A stretch of 64,000 nt of DNA from Leuctra nigra (Eukaryota; Arthropoda; Insecta; Plecoptera; Leuctridae). Position 1 is the stretch's first letter; each line of letters begins with the position of its first letter. The notes below the pieces were generated by a model. That model ran no database searches and was not told the DNA's origin. It saw nothing but the letters and a program-made list of their open reading frames with translations. Where the stretch lies: assembly GCA_934045905.1 (NCBI GenBank), contig OW203773.1:19765246-19829245 (forward strand), written 5' to 3'. Positions 21,056 to 34,500 of this stretch are shown here, piece after piece. The position numbers and the translations under genes are program-made.

Positions 21056-22551
21056 GACAAACTCGATCATCAAGGGACGCCCAAAACCCCTTCTACAATG
21101 TCATTGACAAATGACTTCCTTTCCAATTGTAGTCAATTACTATTAATTTACTTCTATGCGGCTGAGATTTAAATAGATTATAAATTTTATTTGTCCCGAA
21201 AGGTTTTGGGAATTTTCAATGACATCATCAATTCTTCTTGTTACTTGTCAAGATTCTTGGAACCGCAACATCGTTCAATGACACCATTTAAACTTCTTTA
21301 AGAGCCAAGAAAACTCTAGATGTAAACACCAAAGAGTTCTGGCAATGGAATTAGAAACATCTTAGCTTTAGACGTAAAAAGGTAAAACAAAAACTGTCTG
21401 ATAGTTACTATTTACATAGCAAATGCAATACAGTTATCATTTAAATCTAATTAGAACCAATTAGGTAGATACGTAATAGTATAAAACAAACATTACTACA
21501 CATAAATCATGTGTAATATTCGAAGCTTAAAATTACTTTTTATAAAAAAACGAATGAAGTCAGAATGTAGCTAAAATCATCAGCCACAAAACTACTTTTC
21601 AATAATGCCAATAACTAAATCTACTCTCAACTTACGCCGATTATACTGCGGCATATCTCTAGATTCCACTCGGCTGTGACGTCAGTTCTTAAGTGGAATG
21701 TAAAAAGATTCCAAGGTCTCGTCGTAAACCTCTGCTCGCTAGCGGCAAAGATACTAATATACTACTGGCTGCGCTAGCGGTTAGTTAGTCAGTCAGTGCC
21801 GGCCGGCGAATCAAGGAGGATGTAGCTAGCTCGTGTGTATGTGTGCATTGATAACAAGACTGATTATTCATCATTTCAACTGTCATTGTCGAAGTAATAT
21901 AGTTCATAGTTCTCGAGTATTATTGTGTCACGTGTGTGTGGTATTGAAACAGCTGTTCGAAGGCTATTTATACGTATTCTTGGCTTGAAACACATGTTTT
22001 GTGGTGCTACAATATTTGCCGTGCATTTAGTTATGTTGTAAAAGACTTTGGGTGTCGAATTGCGTTCCGGAAGAGGTACCTACAATGTAATAATACGTGT
22101 CATAAAGCTAGTTTTGTTTACATCTTTAGACTTTAGATTTTTTGCGAAATACCATACAATTGAAACATAATAACACTGTAGTTAAAACTGCCATTTTAAA
22201 CGTGACAAATCACGGAAATTATTGTGGATAGCCCATTGTTTTAAATGATATCTTTAGAATCGGCGTAGTTTTATCTCTATAAATCTGAAAATTCGTCGAA
22301 ATTTATGTAAGAGAGACTTTAAAAATATCGCAAAGTTTTCAACTCAACGTTTTTACAAGTTGTATTTGCTGTCGAAGCATTGTTATTTGGTAAATTCAAA
22401 ACATGACGAACGTTCTATTTTATTGTAAATACTATTCAGAAGGTTTTGTGATACTGATATCAACCTGATCTGTAGGTGGAGGAAAGTGCAAGATGATTAA
22501 TGTCTGATAAGTGATAAGAATTATTGACAAGATCTACAAACCTTCCTCAAG
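21056..22551. other. Upstream region of TRPA-like gene 1
   Basis: No repeat is recognised in most of this stretch. A GC-richer patch at about 21780-21830 contains TCAGTCAGTG, which resembles an arthropod initiator, so transcription may begin there; this is a guess. The last 60 bp before the ATG resemble the corresponding region of gene 2 (GATAAGTGATAAG, then ACAAACCTTCCTCAAG), which supports both start codons. Confidence 0.4.
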
Positions 22552-25500
22552 ATGCCTCGTGGTGACTCAAACCCCATATCAAAGACAAACAAAAATAGAA
22601 ACTCAACAACGGATGATGACACAGAAATGATACCATTGTTGCCTGACAGTAAAGATGCAGATAATAATGGCGATGACAAACTTACGAATGGAATGGGCCC
22701 AAGTGTTGCGGGCCCGTCTGGCGACAACACGGGCCCGGCTACTAGTAATGGGGGCCCGTCAAATGGCGCAGAGCATTCGGAAGATGAGGATGATCATGTT
22801 CAGCCACCAAAGCAGATCCGTGCGGAAAAGGATGGAATGCTAAGAAGACAGTAAGTATTACTTAGTAAAAAATAACAAATTAAATATTATAATCCCATTG
22901 ACCTGCCATGTGCTACAAGTAGTTCAGACTCTTGAAAAGGGGCTGTGCGTAAAGGACGTCACGCTAAATATGGGTTATTTTGACCCCCCCCCCCTCCCCC
23001 CTGTCACGCTTTGTCACACTTTTCGAGACCCCCCTCCTAAAAGGTCGTCTCAAAACTAAAAACTATCTCTACCCCCCCTTAAAATTATTTTTCTGACTGT
23101 AAAATGTATCGGAATCTGTCATTTTTAGCAAAATTTCAGTTCACTACATATCAACTGAAATTTAAAATGCTTGAAAATATCTATATCAAAACGTGACGTC
23201 CTACTGGCACCAGACCCCCCCCCCCCCCTCCCCGTCACACTGTGTCCCATACTCGTGCACCCCCCTTCCCCCCTGAAGCGTGACTTCCTTTATGCACAGC
23301 CCCAAACAAGATATTTTTGTTCGCACACTAAGAGAGCCATTTTTTTGCTCTGCTAAATTAAAACAGTTTATTAAAACCATGGAAGGGGGGAGGGGGCGGA
23401 GGAGTACGGGGGAGGCTCTCCCCCACTGGATGTTAGGAAAAAATAAAATATTTATGGTGTTTTAGTTTTATGCAAAGTTGCAATTTGTAAAGAAAAGAAC
23501 GTAAAAATATTGAATTCAAGTGTCAAAAAAAAAAAAAAAAAACGTCCTGCAGTGTATGGTGATTGGTGCTCACTTCCCCCCCCCCCCCCCCTCCCCACGC
23601 CCCTTAGCACGTGGTAGGTAAATTGTTTTCCTTGCCTTGCTTTCGCCGGACGCGAGAATTTTTCTGGCAAAGACTTCGTAAATGGGACGTAAATTGACGG
23701 TGACAAAAACTCTAATAACTTACTTATATTTACAAATATAACTCTGATTTAGAAGTGTAGTTTACATACTGTGTTCTGACAACTTTAATATCAGTAAAAT
23801 GAAGGATATTTTACCAGTGAATAATGCTCTATTTCGAATTAAAAAATCGATTTTTTTTTACTCTAGAGGGTTTTCACGACCCCAATTTCATCCCAGAACT
23901 ATCTTTAATGACATTTGAAAGCATAATCTAGTTGGATCAACCATTTATTTCACTTTAAAAATGTTATAACTGGAATTTTATAAAAATATTTTTTTCTCCA
24001 ATTTACGAAGTCTGTTGCCAGAAAAATATTCGCTGACCGCGAGCTGCGTCTATCAATAAATTCTTATTTCATTAAAATTTTCGGAAAGTTAAAATTTTTC
24101 CTCCAAAATGTTTGATTAATTTAATTGTATTATTTTAGAATGAGTCGCCAGTCAATGACCTCGAAGAAGAACAAAGAGGAACAACTCGCCACGGCTGTGA
24201 AGGAGAGAAACATCGACAAGCTAGAGGTGAGAATAGACAAGACATGCGAGCTGGAAGATAACCAAGAATCAGAGGTGGAAGGCCCGAAGTCCATTCTTGA
24301 ATTTAACATGGCACACCTTTGGAATGATGTAATCAAGGACTGATGCCAAAAAATACAGTTATATTGAAGTATTCTCTTGCACAATGACTCATGTCAGCAT
24401 TACAAATACGATTGTATCAAGGGCGTATCCAGTAAATTCAAAACAAATCACTTGTTTTGAAAACAAGGGGTTCGGGGGCGCAACCCCCGAGAAAATTTTG
24501 GCTCAATGTCATTCATTTAGGTGCAATTTTGAATCGCAGTGTATAGCTATTTTGGAAAATTATAAATTACAAAATATCCAAAAATTAGAACAATTTTGGA
24601 TATTTTAACTTAATTTTAACAATTTTGGTACGTTTTTGACATGATCTGTCTATTTATAATTTTTTTTTTTCATATAGTATTTTAAATGTGCTTATTTGCT
24701 TAGATGAAACCCTGATTTCGGGGGGGGGGGGGGGGGGGCATGGCCCCCTCGGCCCCCCCCCCTGAATACCCCCTTGGATTGGATGAAGTCATAATTAACC
24801 CTTTGAGCTCACCTCAAGAATCATTGGAATGGACTTCCGCCCTTCTACCTCTGATGCACAGAATCTAAGGTCGTGAAGAAAGTAAACTCACTTGCGAAAA
24901 TATTTCATAATTATCATGATAACTTTTGAACCATTGAAATATGATACGATATTTTACGATATTTATGGACTAATCTCCAGTTTTAACCTTCAAGTCCCAC
25001 GAATCCTAAGAAATTCAATTAATTGTTAAAATAAATAAACTTGAGACTTAGATGTTGGAGCAAGTTGGCTCAGGCAGTACTTGAACTCCGGGAGTCCCGG
25101 GTTCGATTCCCTCAGTCCTCTTCCCTGACTGAGATGCTAATAGGCCACGGCCGCCTCCTTCCCACCGTCCATCTTACCTATTCTTCATCATCATCTCCCA
25201 ATCATCATCATAATCATTCATCCGTCGCCATTAGCCTCGCTGCAGAACAGTGCGACGTTAAACACCACTCAAATATGAAAAATAAGTAAATGTGCTGCAG
25301 GCATTCCCTCTATGATGGTTTATGTATCAATCTGACAATTTAAAAATATTTATTTTTATTCAATTAATAATGACATTTTATTTATTTCGGTTGTTATTTA
25401 GTTATATTGTCGAGCTGCTGATCCACTGCTGATTCTCTTCGACCGACCCTATTTGCTTGAAAATAAAACATTCGTAAAATTTACATTTTGCAATATTGTA

Positions 25501-28500
25501 TGAATATTATTTTCGTAAAATTTTATTGGCAACGGGATCTGCAAACAAGTGAATTTGAAAGAAAAAACACGGAAAACAATTTAAATTTCGAGATTTATGC
25601 CTGAACACTTCGTAATAAATCTCAAATTAAAGTTACACAATCGGTCGTTAGAACTTCTTATTTCATTGTGCATAATGGACTGATTGCACAAGAGATATTG
25701 CAGGTCCCCACTATCAACTGAAATTTAAAATATTTTCAGTTGTCCACATCAAAACGTGACGTCCCACGTGCTTCAGCCCCCCTCCCCCCCCTACCCCCTG
25801 AAGCGTGACGTCCTTGATGTACATCCCCTCTACCCATGAGGGATTTATGTCAACTCTTTTAAAGTGATTCTGAACGTTAAATTGATCTTCTTCAAGTCGA
25901 CCACATCGACTAGACCTCTCGCCCGGCAAGTGAGAGGTCCCGGGTTCGAGCCCCGGTTCGCTCGGATATTTTTCACAACGCACATCCCTTCATAATCATA
26001 TCATCCTGACTCAATAGAAGTTTTCCAAAGAAACCTACATTTTCATCATTCGAGCTGAAAAGCAACTCGTTCAGTCGAGTAAAAGAGGAATGCGCACGCA
26101 AGTGCAAAGAGACATGGTGACAGCATCGTCAACGGTGGTATGACAGTTCGTAGAAGCATTCTCTACCTTCATTCCATTCTCCTCGGAGATCTCTAACCCT
26201 CATCAGTGCGTTGTGTCTAGTGTCCGTCCGTCCGACCGGGTAGCTCAGTTGGTAGAGCTCTCGCCCGGCAAGTGAGAGGTCCCGGGTTCGGGTTCGGTAG
26301 GATATTTTTCACAACGCACATCCCTTCATATCATCCTGACTCCTTGGAAGTTTTCCACAGAAACCTACGTTCTCATCCACAAAATTGTTTCTATTTTCTC
26401 CCACTCTGCATCATTTATCTTTGTGTTTTTCAGGCCGTGTTGACGATGGCGCCTCCCGATGAATTACCCTCCGACTTGTGGAGCTCGATGATCACTGCCA
26501 GGTGGATGGAAGGAGTCAAGTCGCTGATCAAGGTGTGTAGATGATGTCATAATAGGGCAAGCCAGCTTCAGGGGCTGGATTCACAAAGATTATTGTCTCC
26601 TAATAGTAGGTACGTATACTACAAATATACAGTATTTGTATGGTTACAAATGGTAATACCAAATGGAATTTGGTAAACTGTGTGACTGATGAATAGTGAC
26701 GAATCGTTAGTCAGTCAAGTCATACAGTATAGTAGCAAACTCTGTAATTTAAACAAAAATACTTAGGATAAAACAGTAAAATAAAGTACACAAAAGACCC
26801 GTAGGTATTGCCTTCGTGGTAATAATATATTTGACGGAAAATAAGTGTTACAATCTTAGATATCGTTTGTCACATTAATACAAGAAAATATCTCTTTAGC
26901 AAAGTAAAATTTTATACGTAAAAAATTCATAATATTGTATTTTTATTTTGTAAAATTTAATACGCTGAATTAAAAGTTCCTAATATAAATTTTTATTTTG
27001 TAAAATTTATTACTTTTAAAGTTCATATTGTTGTGTTTTTATTTTTTAAGGTGGTTCCTTCATCGTTGACCAAGTGCAACAAGGAAGGACGAAGTCCTCT
27101 GCATCTCGCCATCATGGCCGCATGGAGCGCTGGGGTGGAGGAGATGGTCGCACGTGGAGCTGATATCACCGCCATGACACGAGAAGGCAGATCCGTGCTG
27201 CGCCTGGCTGGTGACGTCAGAAGCAAGGAGATACTCACATGTCTGCTGGAGAAGGCCAAGGAGAAAGACGTTATGGAGCAGGTTAGATGGAAACAGATTG
27301 ATTGACATGGATGGATTGATGAAATCCCTATATTTTATAGGATCTACATAATTGTACAATATACATTCTAATATTTACGTCTGTACAGGCAAAGTAAATC
27401 TTAGTAAATCTTAGTAAACGATTAATTAATGTGTAGCTATTGTGTGGATCTATTGTAAGCATGACTATCATTGGCTAAATATATAGAGCAACGATATCAT
27501 AAGTTTAAATCCTATAAAGGTTACGTTTTCCCGCCTGTATAGATTGCGACCAATTGGCTCATTCTTTGTCTTATTGACACAGTTGAACGAGCCTGCAGCA
27601 GACAAGATGAGACCAACCTACTGCTTCGCCAAGAGGGGTTGGTTGGAAGGAGTCCAGGAGATGTTGAAGCACTGGGACGAGGCGATCACAGAGAAGAACG
27701 CGGATGACAGAACAATACTTCATTACGCCGTAGAAGCCTATGACGCCAAGAAGATAGATGAGGCATGTGCGAAGGAAAAGGATGAAGGCAAGAGGAAGAA
27801 GATAAGGGATGACATGAAGAAGAATCATCTGGATTTCTTGGAGGTTTTACTGGATAAAGCTGTGGAGGTGAGAAGACGCTTACACAATGTTTGCGTTCGA
27901 GTAATTCGTAGTTGTTTACTTTCTATCTTGTGATTTCAAAATACAAAAACAAAAACTTGTAAAAAAACTGCCAAGCACCTTCCCACTTAAAACAATTGAG
28001 ATCTAAAAGAAGGGTCAAGCAATAATATATTGTTTAAACATTTTCGCACTTAAAATTAGTGAAATCATTTCGCCCAGTTACTGCCGCCAAGCACAACACT
28101 AAAAACCTAATGTTGTGTCCAAATTTGAAGAATACAATCTAAGTGAACCATCATTGTAAATTTAACTAAATTATAAAAATTAAAAACGACTTCAAAATAA
28201 ATTTAAAATTGAAATTAAAAAAATTAAAAATAAAGCTAGGCGCATTGTGTCAAGAAGAAGGCAACATAAGAAAGAAGATGACGATAAAGGAGCCGAAGAA
28301 AGACAGAAAGTAGGAAGAAGATAGAGGAAGTCTACAATATGGTCGGTGCAAATTCAATGCGCCAAGCTTTATTTTTAATTTTTTTAATTTCAATTTTAAA
28401 TTTATTTTGAAGTCGTTTTTAATTTTTATAATTTTGTTAAATTTACAATGATGGTTCACTTAGATTGTATTCTTCAAATTTGGACACAACATTAGGTTTT

Positions 28501-31500
28501 TAGTGTTGTGCTTGGCGGCAGTAACTGGGCGAAATGATTTCACTAATTTTAAGTGCGAAAATGTTTAAACAATATATTATTGCTTGACCCTTCTTTTAGA
28601 TCTCAATTGTTTTAAGTGGGAAGGTGCTTGGCAGTTTTTTTACAAGTTTTTGTTTTTGTACAACATGTCATATGGGGTATAAGTTTATAGCAGCTTTCAC
28701 TGATCATTAAGTGTTACCTCATTACAGTTAACGCCAACAACGTCACTTCTTGTCTAAAGTTTTCTGTTTTTCTTTCAATAGTTCCGAAGTTAGTATAACG
28801 AAAGGGTCAATTTCTTTTGGTTGAATTTGAGTTATATCAAATTATAATTTGTTAAAAGTTCACAGCTTTGAGTCATGTGAATAACGTAAATTGTATGTGT
28901 ATTGTTCCGGTGTAGACCGGAATTTGTGCGTTCATCTCGTAAAACGCGTATTTGTCGCCACTTGGTAAACTGAAAGGTACACGAAAGATGATTGAAAATA
29001 CGTTTCCTCATTTTTAAATTCTCCCATGTTCACTTTTTTATGTCAAAGTTCCGAAGTATAAACTCAATTGTTAAAGCGTGCAGGCTTACAGATGTTTACA
29101 ACACATTTTAAATAAAATCCGGATGGTTTTTGGAAGGCAATGTAACTTAAAAGGAACTTAGTTAAGATTAACTAGCTGAGCTACCTGGTGTTTATAGTGC
29201 TGGTGGGAAGGAGTATGACGGGTGATGAAATTTACGCTACCCGCCTTACTCGCCTATGTACACGGATAGCATGGGCCGGCCTATACCTGGCATCTCCACC
29301 TCTCTGCCTCTCCCTGACAGGTCAACTTAATGTTTACATTTGTTTGTTCATGGCAAATACGATCGAAGTCCATTTAGTATTGTTGTCTTCTTCTATAGGT
29401 ACTTGTAAACAGTTATCTAGCTTGCATTTTAATTAGTCTACTGATCTTATTTAGTAATTATTATATTGTTTTGTGATGTTGCTGTGGAAGATAATATTTT
29501 CATATTTTCAAACCAGGAAACTACTTCGTGCTATTGCCTAGATACTTGAAGAATATTATTGTATTGCCGATGTAAACAAGCCAGATCACTTTCGTATATA
29601 ACGTTCGCATCAAAACCAATGTTTATTTTATTAGTGTCAGATTAGGAGGAACATCAGTTTCAGTTTCATTTATTTCCATTAAACAATGTCACTTGATGAG
29701 ACTTTGACTCACAGTTTGGAAATAAATCATGATAATTTAAAAGCGTTTTATTATTCTAACTTTTTAACGTAAGCATTGTTGGATGATGAAATGAAATTTA
29801 AATCTCTCATACCCACAGATTTCCATTAATTATCATGGACCATTTAGTGTAGTTTCTTGTTTATTGTAACCGAGCTTCTAAGATTGACAGATTACAACAT
29901 CTGAAATAATGAAATAATTTTTACTAAGTTGTAAACACCTAATAAACCTAGTAATGGAGCCATTTTGTGTGGTTTCTTGTTTCGTATCTGAACCATCAAG
30001 ATCGACAAATTTGCATAATTAAAATAATTAAATTTATTTTAGAAACTTAAAGTTGTGATCACGTAATGGATGCACGTAATGGAGCCTTTTTGTGTGGTTT
30101 CTTGTTTCGTGTTGTTCTTGTTTCTTGTTGAGCCACCAATATCGACAAATTAACTCTATTTTAAATAATATATAAGTGTGACAAATGAAAAGTTGTAAAC
30201 ACGTAATACACTGAATATTAGTAATGGGGCCTTTACTGAATTTTACTATTTACTAAATTACCTGAATTTTACATAATTAAATAATTCGGATAAATTAAAA
30301 GCTGTGACAACCTTATGCACCCAGTAATGGAGCCTTTCTTGTGTGGTTTCTAGTTTAGTAACTGAGCCACCAAGATTCTGTAGATTAGCATGACCACGAA
30401 TTGTTTTATTGCACAACTTTACGTACAACGTGTACATTGACAATCATTATTAGAGTCCAATGAGTATAATATTAAAAAGAGTTGCTATGTAATCGTTGAA
30501 TGTATTCGGATTAACATTTTGAATATATACACAAGAAGGTTAAACATTTTTTAAGTAAAGAAAAAGATAAAAAAATAGAACATTTGTTACGGGGATCGAA
30601 CCCGGCAACGCCGTGATCGAAGTCACTTGCCTCATGTGACCGAGCCAATTCGCCACACTGAAATTAAACCTGTGTAGTATATCAAAGAAGAAAGGTAGAG
30701 CGTAAAACGACGTGCGCAATTCCTGTTTCCCTGATATCTTCACTGTTCACGATGGCAACCGGCGTGCCGCGATGGCGATGTTTCTGTCTATTGATGATCT
30801 TCACAGCATCCATTGGTAGTCTCATTTATTAAAAATGTACCAGAGCACCAGAGCATTAGTCTCTTAGAGTATTAGGAGCAAAGAGCACCTAATATACCTA
30901 GTAATGGAGCCTTTTTGTGTGGTTTATTGTTTCGTAACTGAGCCATCAAGATTGACAAATTAGCATAATTAAAATAATTAAATTCATTTTAGAACCTAAT
31001 GCACGTAATGGATGCACGTAATGGAGCCTTTTTGTGTGGTTTCTTGTTTCGTGTTGTTCTTGTTTCTTGTTGAGCCACCAATATTGACAAATTAACTCTA
31101 TTTTAAATAATTAAATAAGTGTGACAAATGAAAAGTTGTAAACACCTAATACTCTGAATATTAGTTATGGAGCCTTCACTGAATTTTACTATTTACTTAA
31201 TTAACTGAATTTTACATAATTAAATAATTATAGTAAATTAAAAGCTGGACAACCTAATGCACCCAGTAATGGAGCCTTTCTTGTGTGGTTTCTAGTTTAG
31301 TAACTGAGCCACCAAGATTCTGTAGATTAGCATGACCACGAATTGTTTTATTGCACAACTTTACGTACAACGTGTACATTGACAATCATTATTAGAGTCC
31401 AATGAGAATACTATTAAAAAGAGTTGCTATTGTAATCGTTGAATGTATTCGGACTAACATTTTGAATATATACTCAAGAAGGTTAAACATTTTTTAAGTA

Positions 31501-34500
31501 AATAAAAAGATAAAAAATAAAACGTTTGGTACGGGGATCGAACCCGTCAACGCCGTGTTCGAAGTCTCATGCCTCATGTGATCGGGCCAATTCGCCACAC
31601 AGAAACCAAAGCAGTCTGTATAGTATCAAAGAAGAATAGCGGAACGTAAAACGACGTGCGAGTTTTTCTGTTTCCCTGATATCTTCAGTGTTCACGATGG
31701 CAACTGGCGTGCCGCGATTGCGATGTTTTGGTCTATTGATGATCTACACAGCATCCCTGGACCTCTCATTTGAATTTATATCCTTATTTATATCATCACT
31801 TATACAAATTAAAAAATAATATATGAAAAAAAAGTTTTCCGGGATCGGGAATCGAACGCGTTATGCAGAAGTCGAAGCCAGCTACCTTCCTAACTGAGCT
31901 ATCAGCCCGATGGAAATTAAAGCCGCTGTTTAGTGTATCAAAGAAGAAAGGCGGAACGTAAATATTGATAATTTTCCCACTTCCGGTTTAAATTTATTGA
32001 TTTTTCTTGAAGTGGAGTGTCTAGCAATAGATTGTCTTTATTGTTGCCAAATTTCAAAACTCTCGATGGACCCGTTTGACTTTTAAAATATTTAAAATTT
32101 AAAATTGTAATAACTTCACTTCCGGTCAAAATTTTTCAGATTTTCTTTCAAAGGGCACTGCTATAAATATGACTCTATGTCTCTGCCAAATTTCAACTCT
32201 CTAGACCAAACCGTGTAACCTGTGGAGATGGGCAAACAAACCGGCCGTGCCTAACTAACTAACTAACTAACTAACTAACATGAAAGTCAATCCTTGCATG
32301 TTTAAGGCCCAAAATTCACCCCGAAGGGATGATCGCAGCACTTTGATATTTGGTTAGGTGTTGTCAGGTGGCTAAATATACCCGATAACCATGGTTTTCA
32401 ACTTTCATTTCTAAATGCTTGCATGCGTACTGACACCCCGAAATCGGGCCCGAAGCGCTTGCTGTATACAGTCGTGGTAGTAAGCTCGCACGTTGTATAG
32501 AGCGGTGCTTGGCAGCGTCGAGCTAACGCCCGACTAGATAGTCGTCCATTTCAAAATGTGGATTATAAGTCATTTAGGCATACATCCTTTTTTGGTTTTG
32601 TTCTGAACTATGCGTAGTAGACGAAAGAAAGACAGATTTGTGCAAGGATTTAAACTCAATATACTTTTTACTTTGTAAATAAAGCAATCAAAGAGATACC
32701 TAAAATATTTGTTTCAGCATCTATTTCTGAATTATTGTTTCAGGTACGGAGAAATCAAATGAAACGAAAACACGACAGTCTTATTCTTGCGGAAGTGGCA
32801 GGCCGATCAGCTGATACCGATGAATGGACCGAAGTGAGTAAATCGTGTGTAGTGGGATAAGGATGATGGGTGGCCATGTAGATCGAGAAGAAATTAATAC
32901 ATGTTGAAATTAACAATGTGCATTAAAGATGGGAAAGATGTAAACAAAATTAAAATACTTTTGTCACATAGAAGGGAATCATCGAGTACCTATACTCTGT
33001 TCCTAAGGCAGACACACTCATTGTTCTCGTTTTATGATGTATTAGGGAAACTTACAATGGACCTGACCCTATCGTAAAAACCTAAAAGTGTCAAAACATA
33101 CCTCATAAATATATACATACCATTGTGGAATGATACTCCACACCCTAAGCGAGCTAAGAGCTACAAGGTTGTAAACGACCTCGAACAAGGGATGTGCAAT
33201 AAATGGTCGAGGATACAATGAGAGCAAACGATTTTACGATACCTTATAAAACGAGAACAATGAGTGTGTCTGCCTTAGGAACAAACTGTAAATGGAATAC
33301 AAATGATTTATAAGGCAAAGCAAAACCATTGGAGCAGTTGTCGCATTAAAATAATTTAATTATGGTAAAGTTGACCCAATATTGCACAATAAAATACAAT
33401 GTGAGACTTGATCTAGCATGGACCCGTGAACGCGCGAGACCACCTATGCTTCCTGCCCTTGCATCTGGCAGTGAAGAAGGGATGGACGGAAGGCGTGGAC
33501 GCTCTCCTTAAGGCCGGTGCTTACATCAATCCTAAGACCACGGAGGGAAAGACAGCGATCCACTTGGCTGTGGAGGTCAAGAACAAGGCAATCCTTGACG
33601 CCTTGCTGAAGGTAAGATGAAATTCTTACCTTAAATATTTCTCAGCTGTGCGATTGCTTGCTTAAACTGCAAGTTTAAGACGGCGATGTTTTCGACATTT
33701 CACTCCTCTGCAAAAACAAGCTGTACGTCACACGCCGTGTTCCCTGTGTTACGGGATGGATATAACTGGCTCTGGCTAACTTTATCTATACGGCCCGACT
33801 CGGCGTGTGACGTCTCAAATTGTGTTTCATGGACAGCTACAATCTACCAAACTTTGTAAATTCGTTTCTTGAAAACTATTCATCACACAACAAAAATAAT
33901 ACCACATCTATCTTCAACAACATCTCAACTTTCATAAAATATTTATTATTCTAAAATCTAAACTTCACTTTACTTTTCTATTGTGGACATAAGCATTGAA
34001 CTTCCATATTGAACATTTCCGTTCCGTCCCCATAATTAACGAGCTACTTTGTAACATTCCAGGAAGCAGCAACGTATACGAAGGAAGACATCGTGAATGT
34101 GAAGACAAGACAGAAGCTGACAGCCCTGCATCTGGCTGTGAGCAATAGCTGGCCGGAAGGTGTGAGGAAAATACTGGAAGCCGGCGCTGATATTCGAGCC
34201 AAGACAGACAAGGGCAAGATGGCGATTCATCTGGCAGCGAATCAGACGACGACAGCAGTCTTGGAGGGATTGCTCAAGTACTTGAAGGTGAAGAACACAT
34301 TGACAGAGGTGAGCATTCGTTTTCAAAATGTGCTGTGCTTCGTTCAATTAAAAAAAATAACTATGAAGCGTGTTATCGATTACATTAATTCAGAATTCAA
34401 TAAAGGCCCACAGCTATTGGGAAAAAGTATTATTACAACACTAAGTACGACAGGATAAATGGAAAGTAATATTCGTTAAGAAGAATGGAATCTTTCCTGG

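Larger units (their letters stand above)
29935..31780. repeat. Tandem duplication, period about 945 bp, with tRNA-like heads
   Basis: AATAAACCTAGTAATGGAGCC at 29941 recurs at 30891. Further shared blocks (CACGTAATGGAGCC, TTGAGCCACCAATAT, AATTCGCCACAC) keep a spacing of 940-950 bp. Each unit itself contains several AATGGAGCC..TGTGTGGTTTCT sub-blocks. Confidence 0.8.

Noticed and set aside
26233..26310. Candidate tRNA gene
   Set aside because: A good D-arm and B box are present, but the anticodon loop is too long and the same non-tRNA tail follows at 25905, so it is a SINE head.
29188..29436. 82-codon frame in a GC-richer patch of intron 5
   Set aside because: No family motif, no splice borders in register with gene 1, and no counterpart in gene 2.
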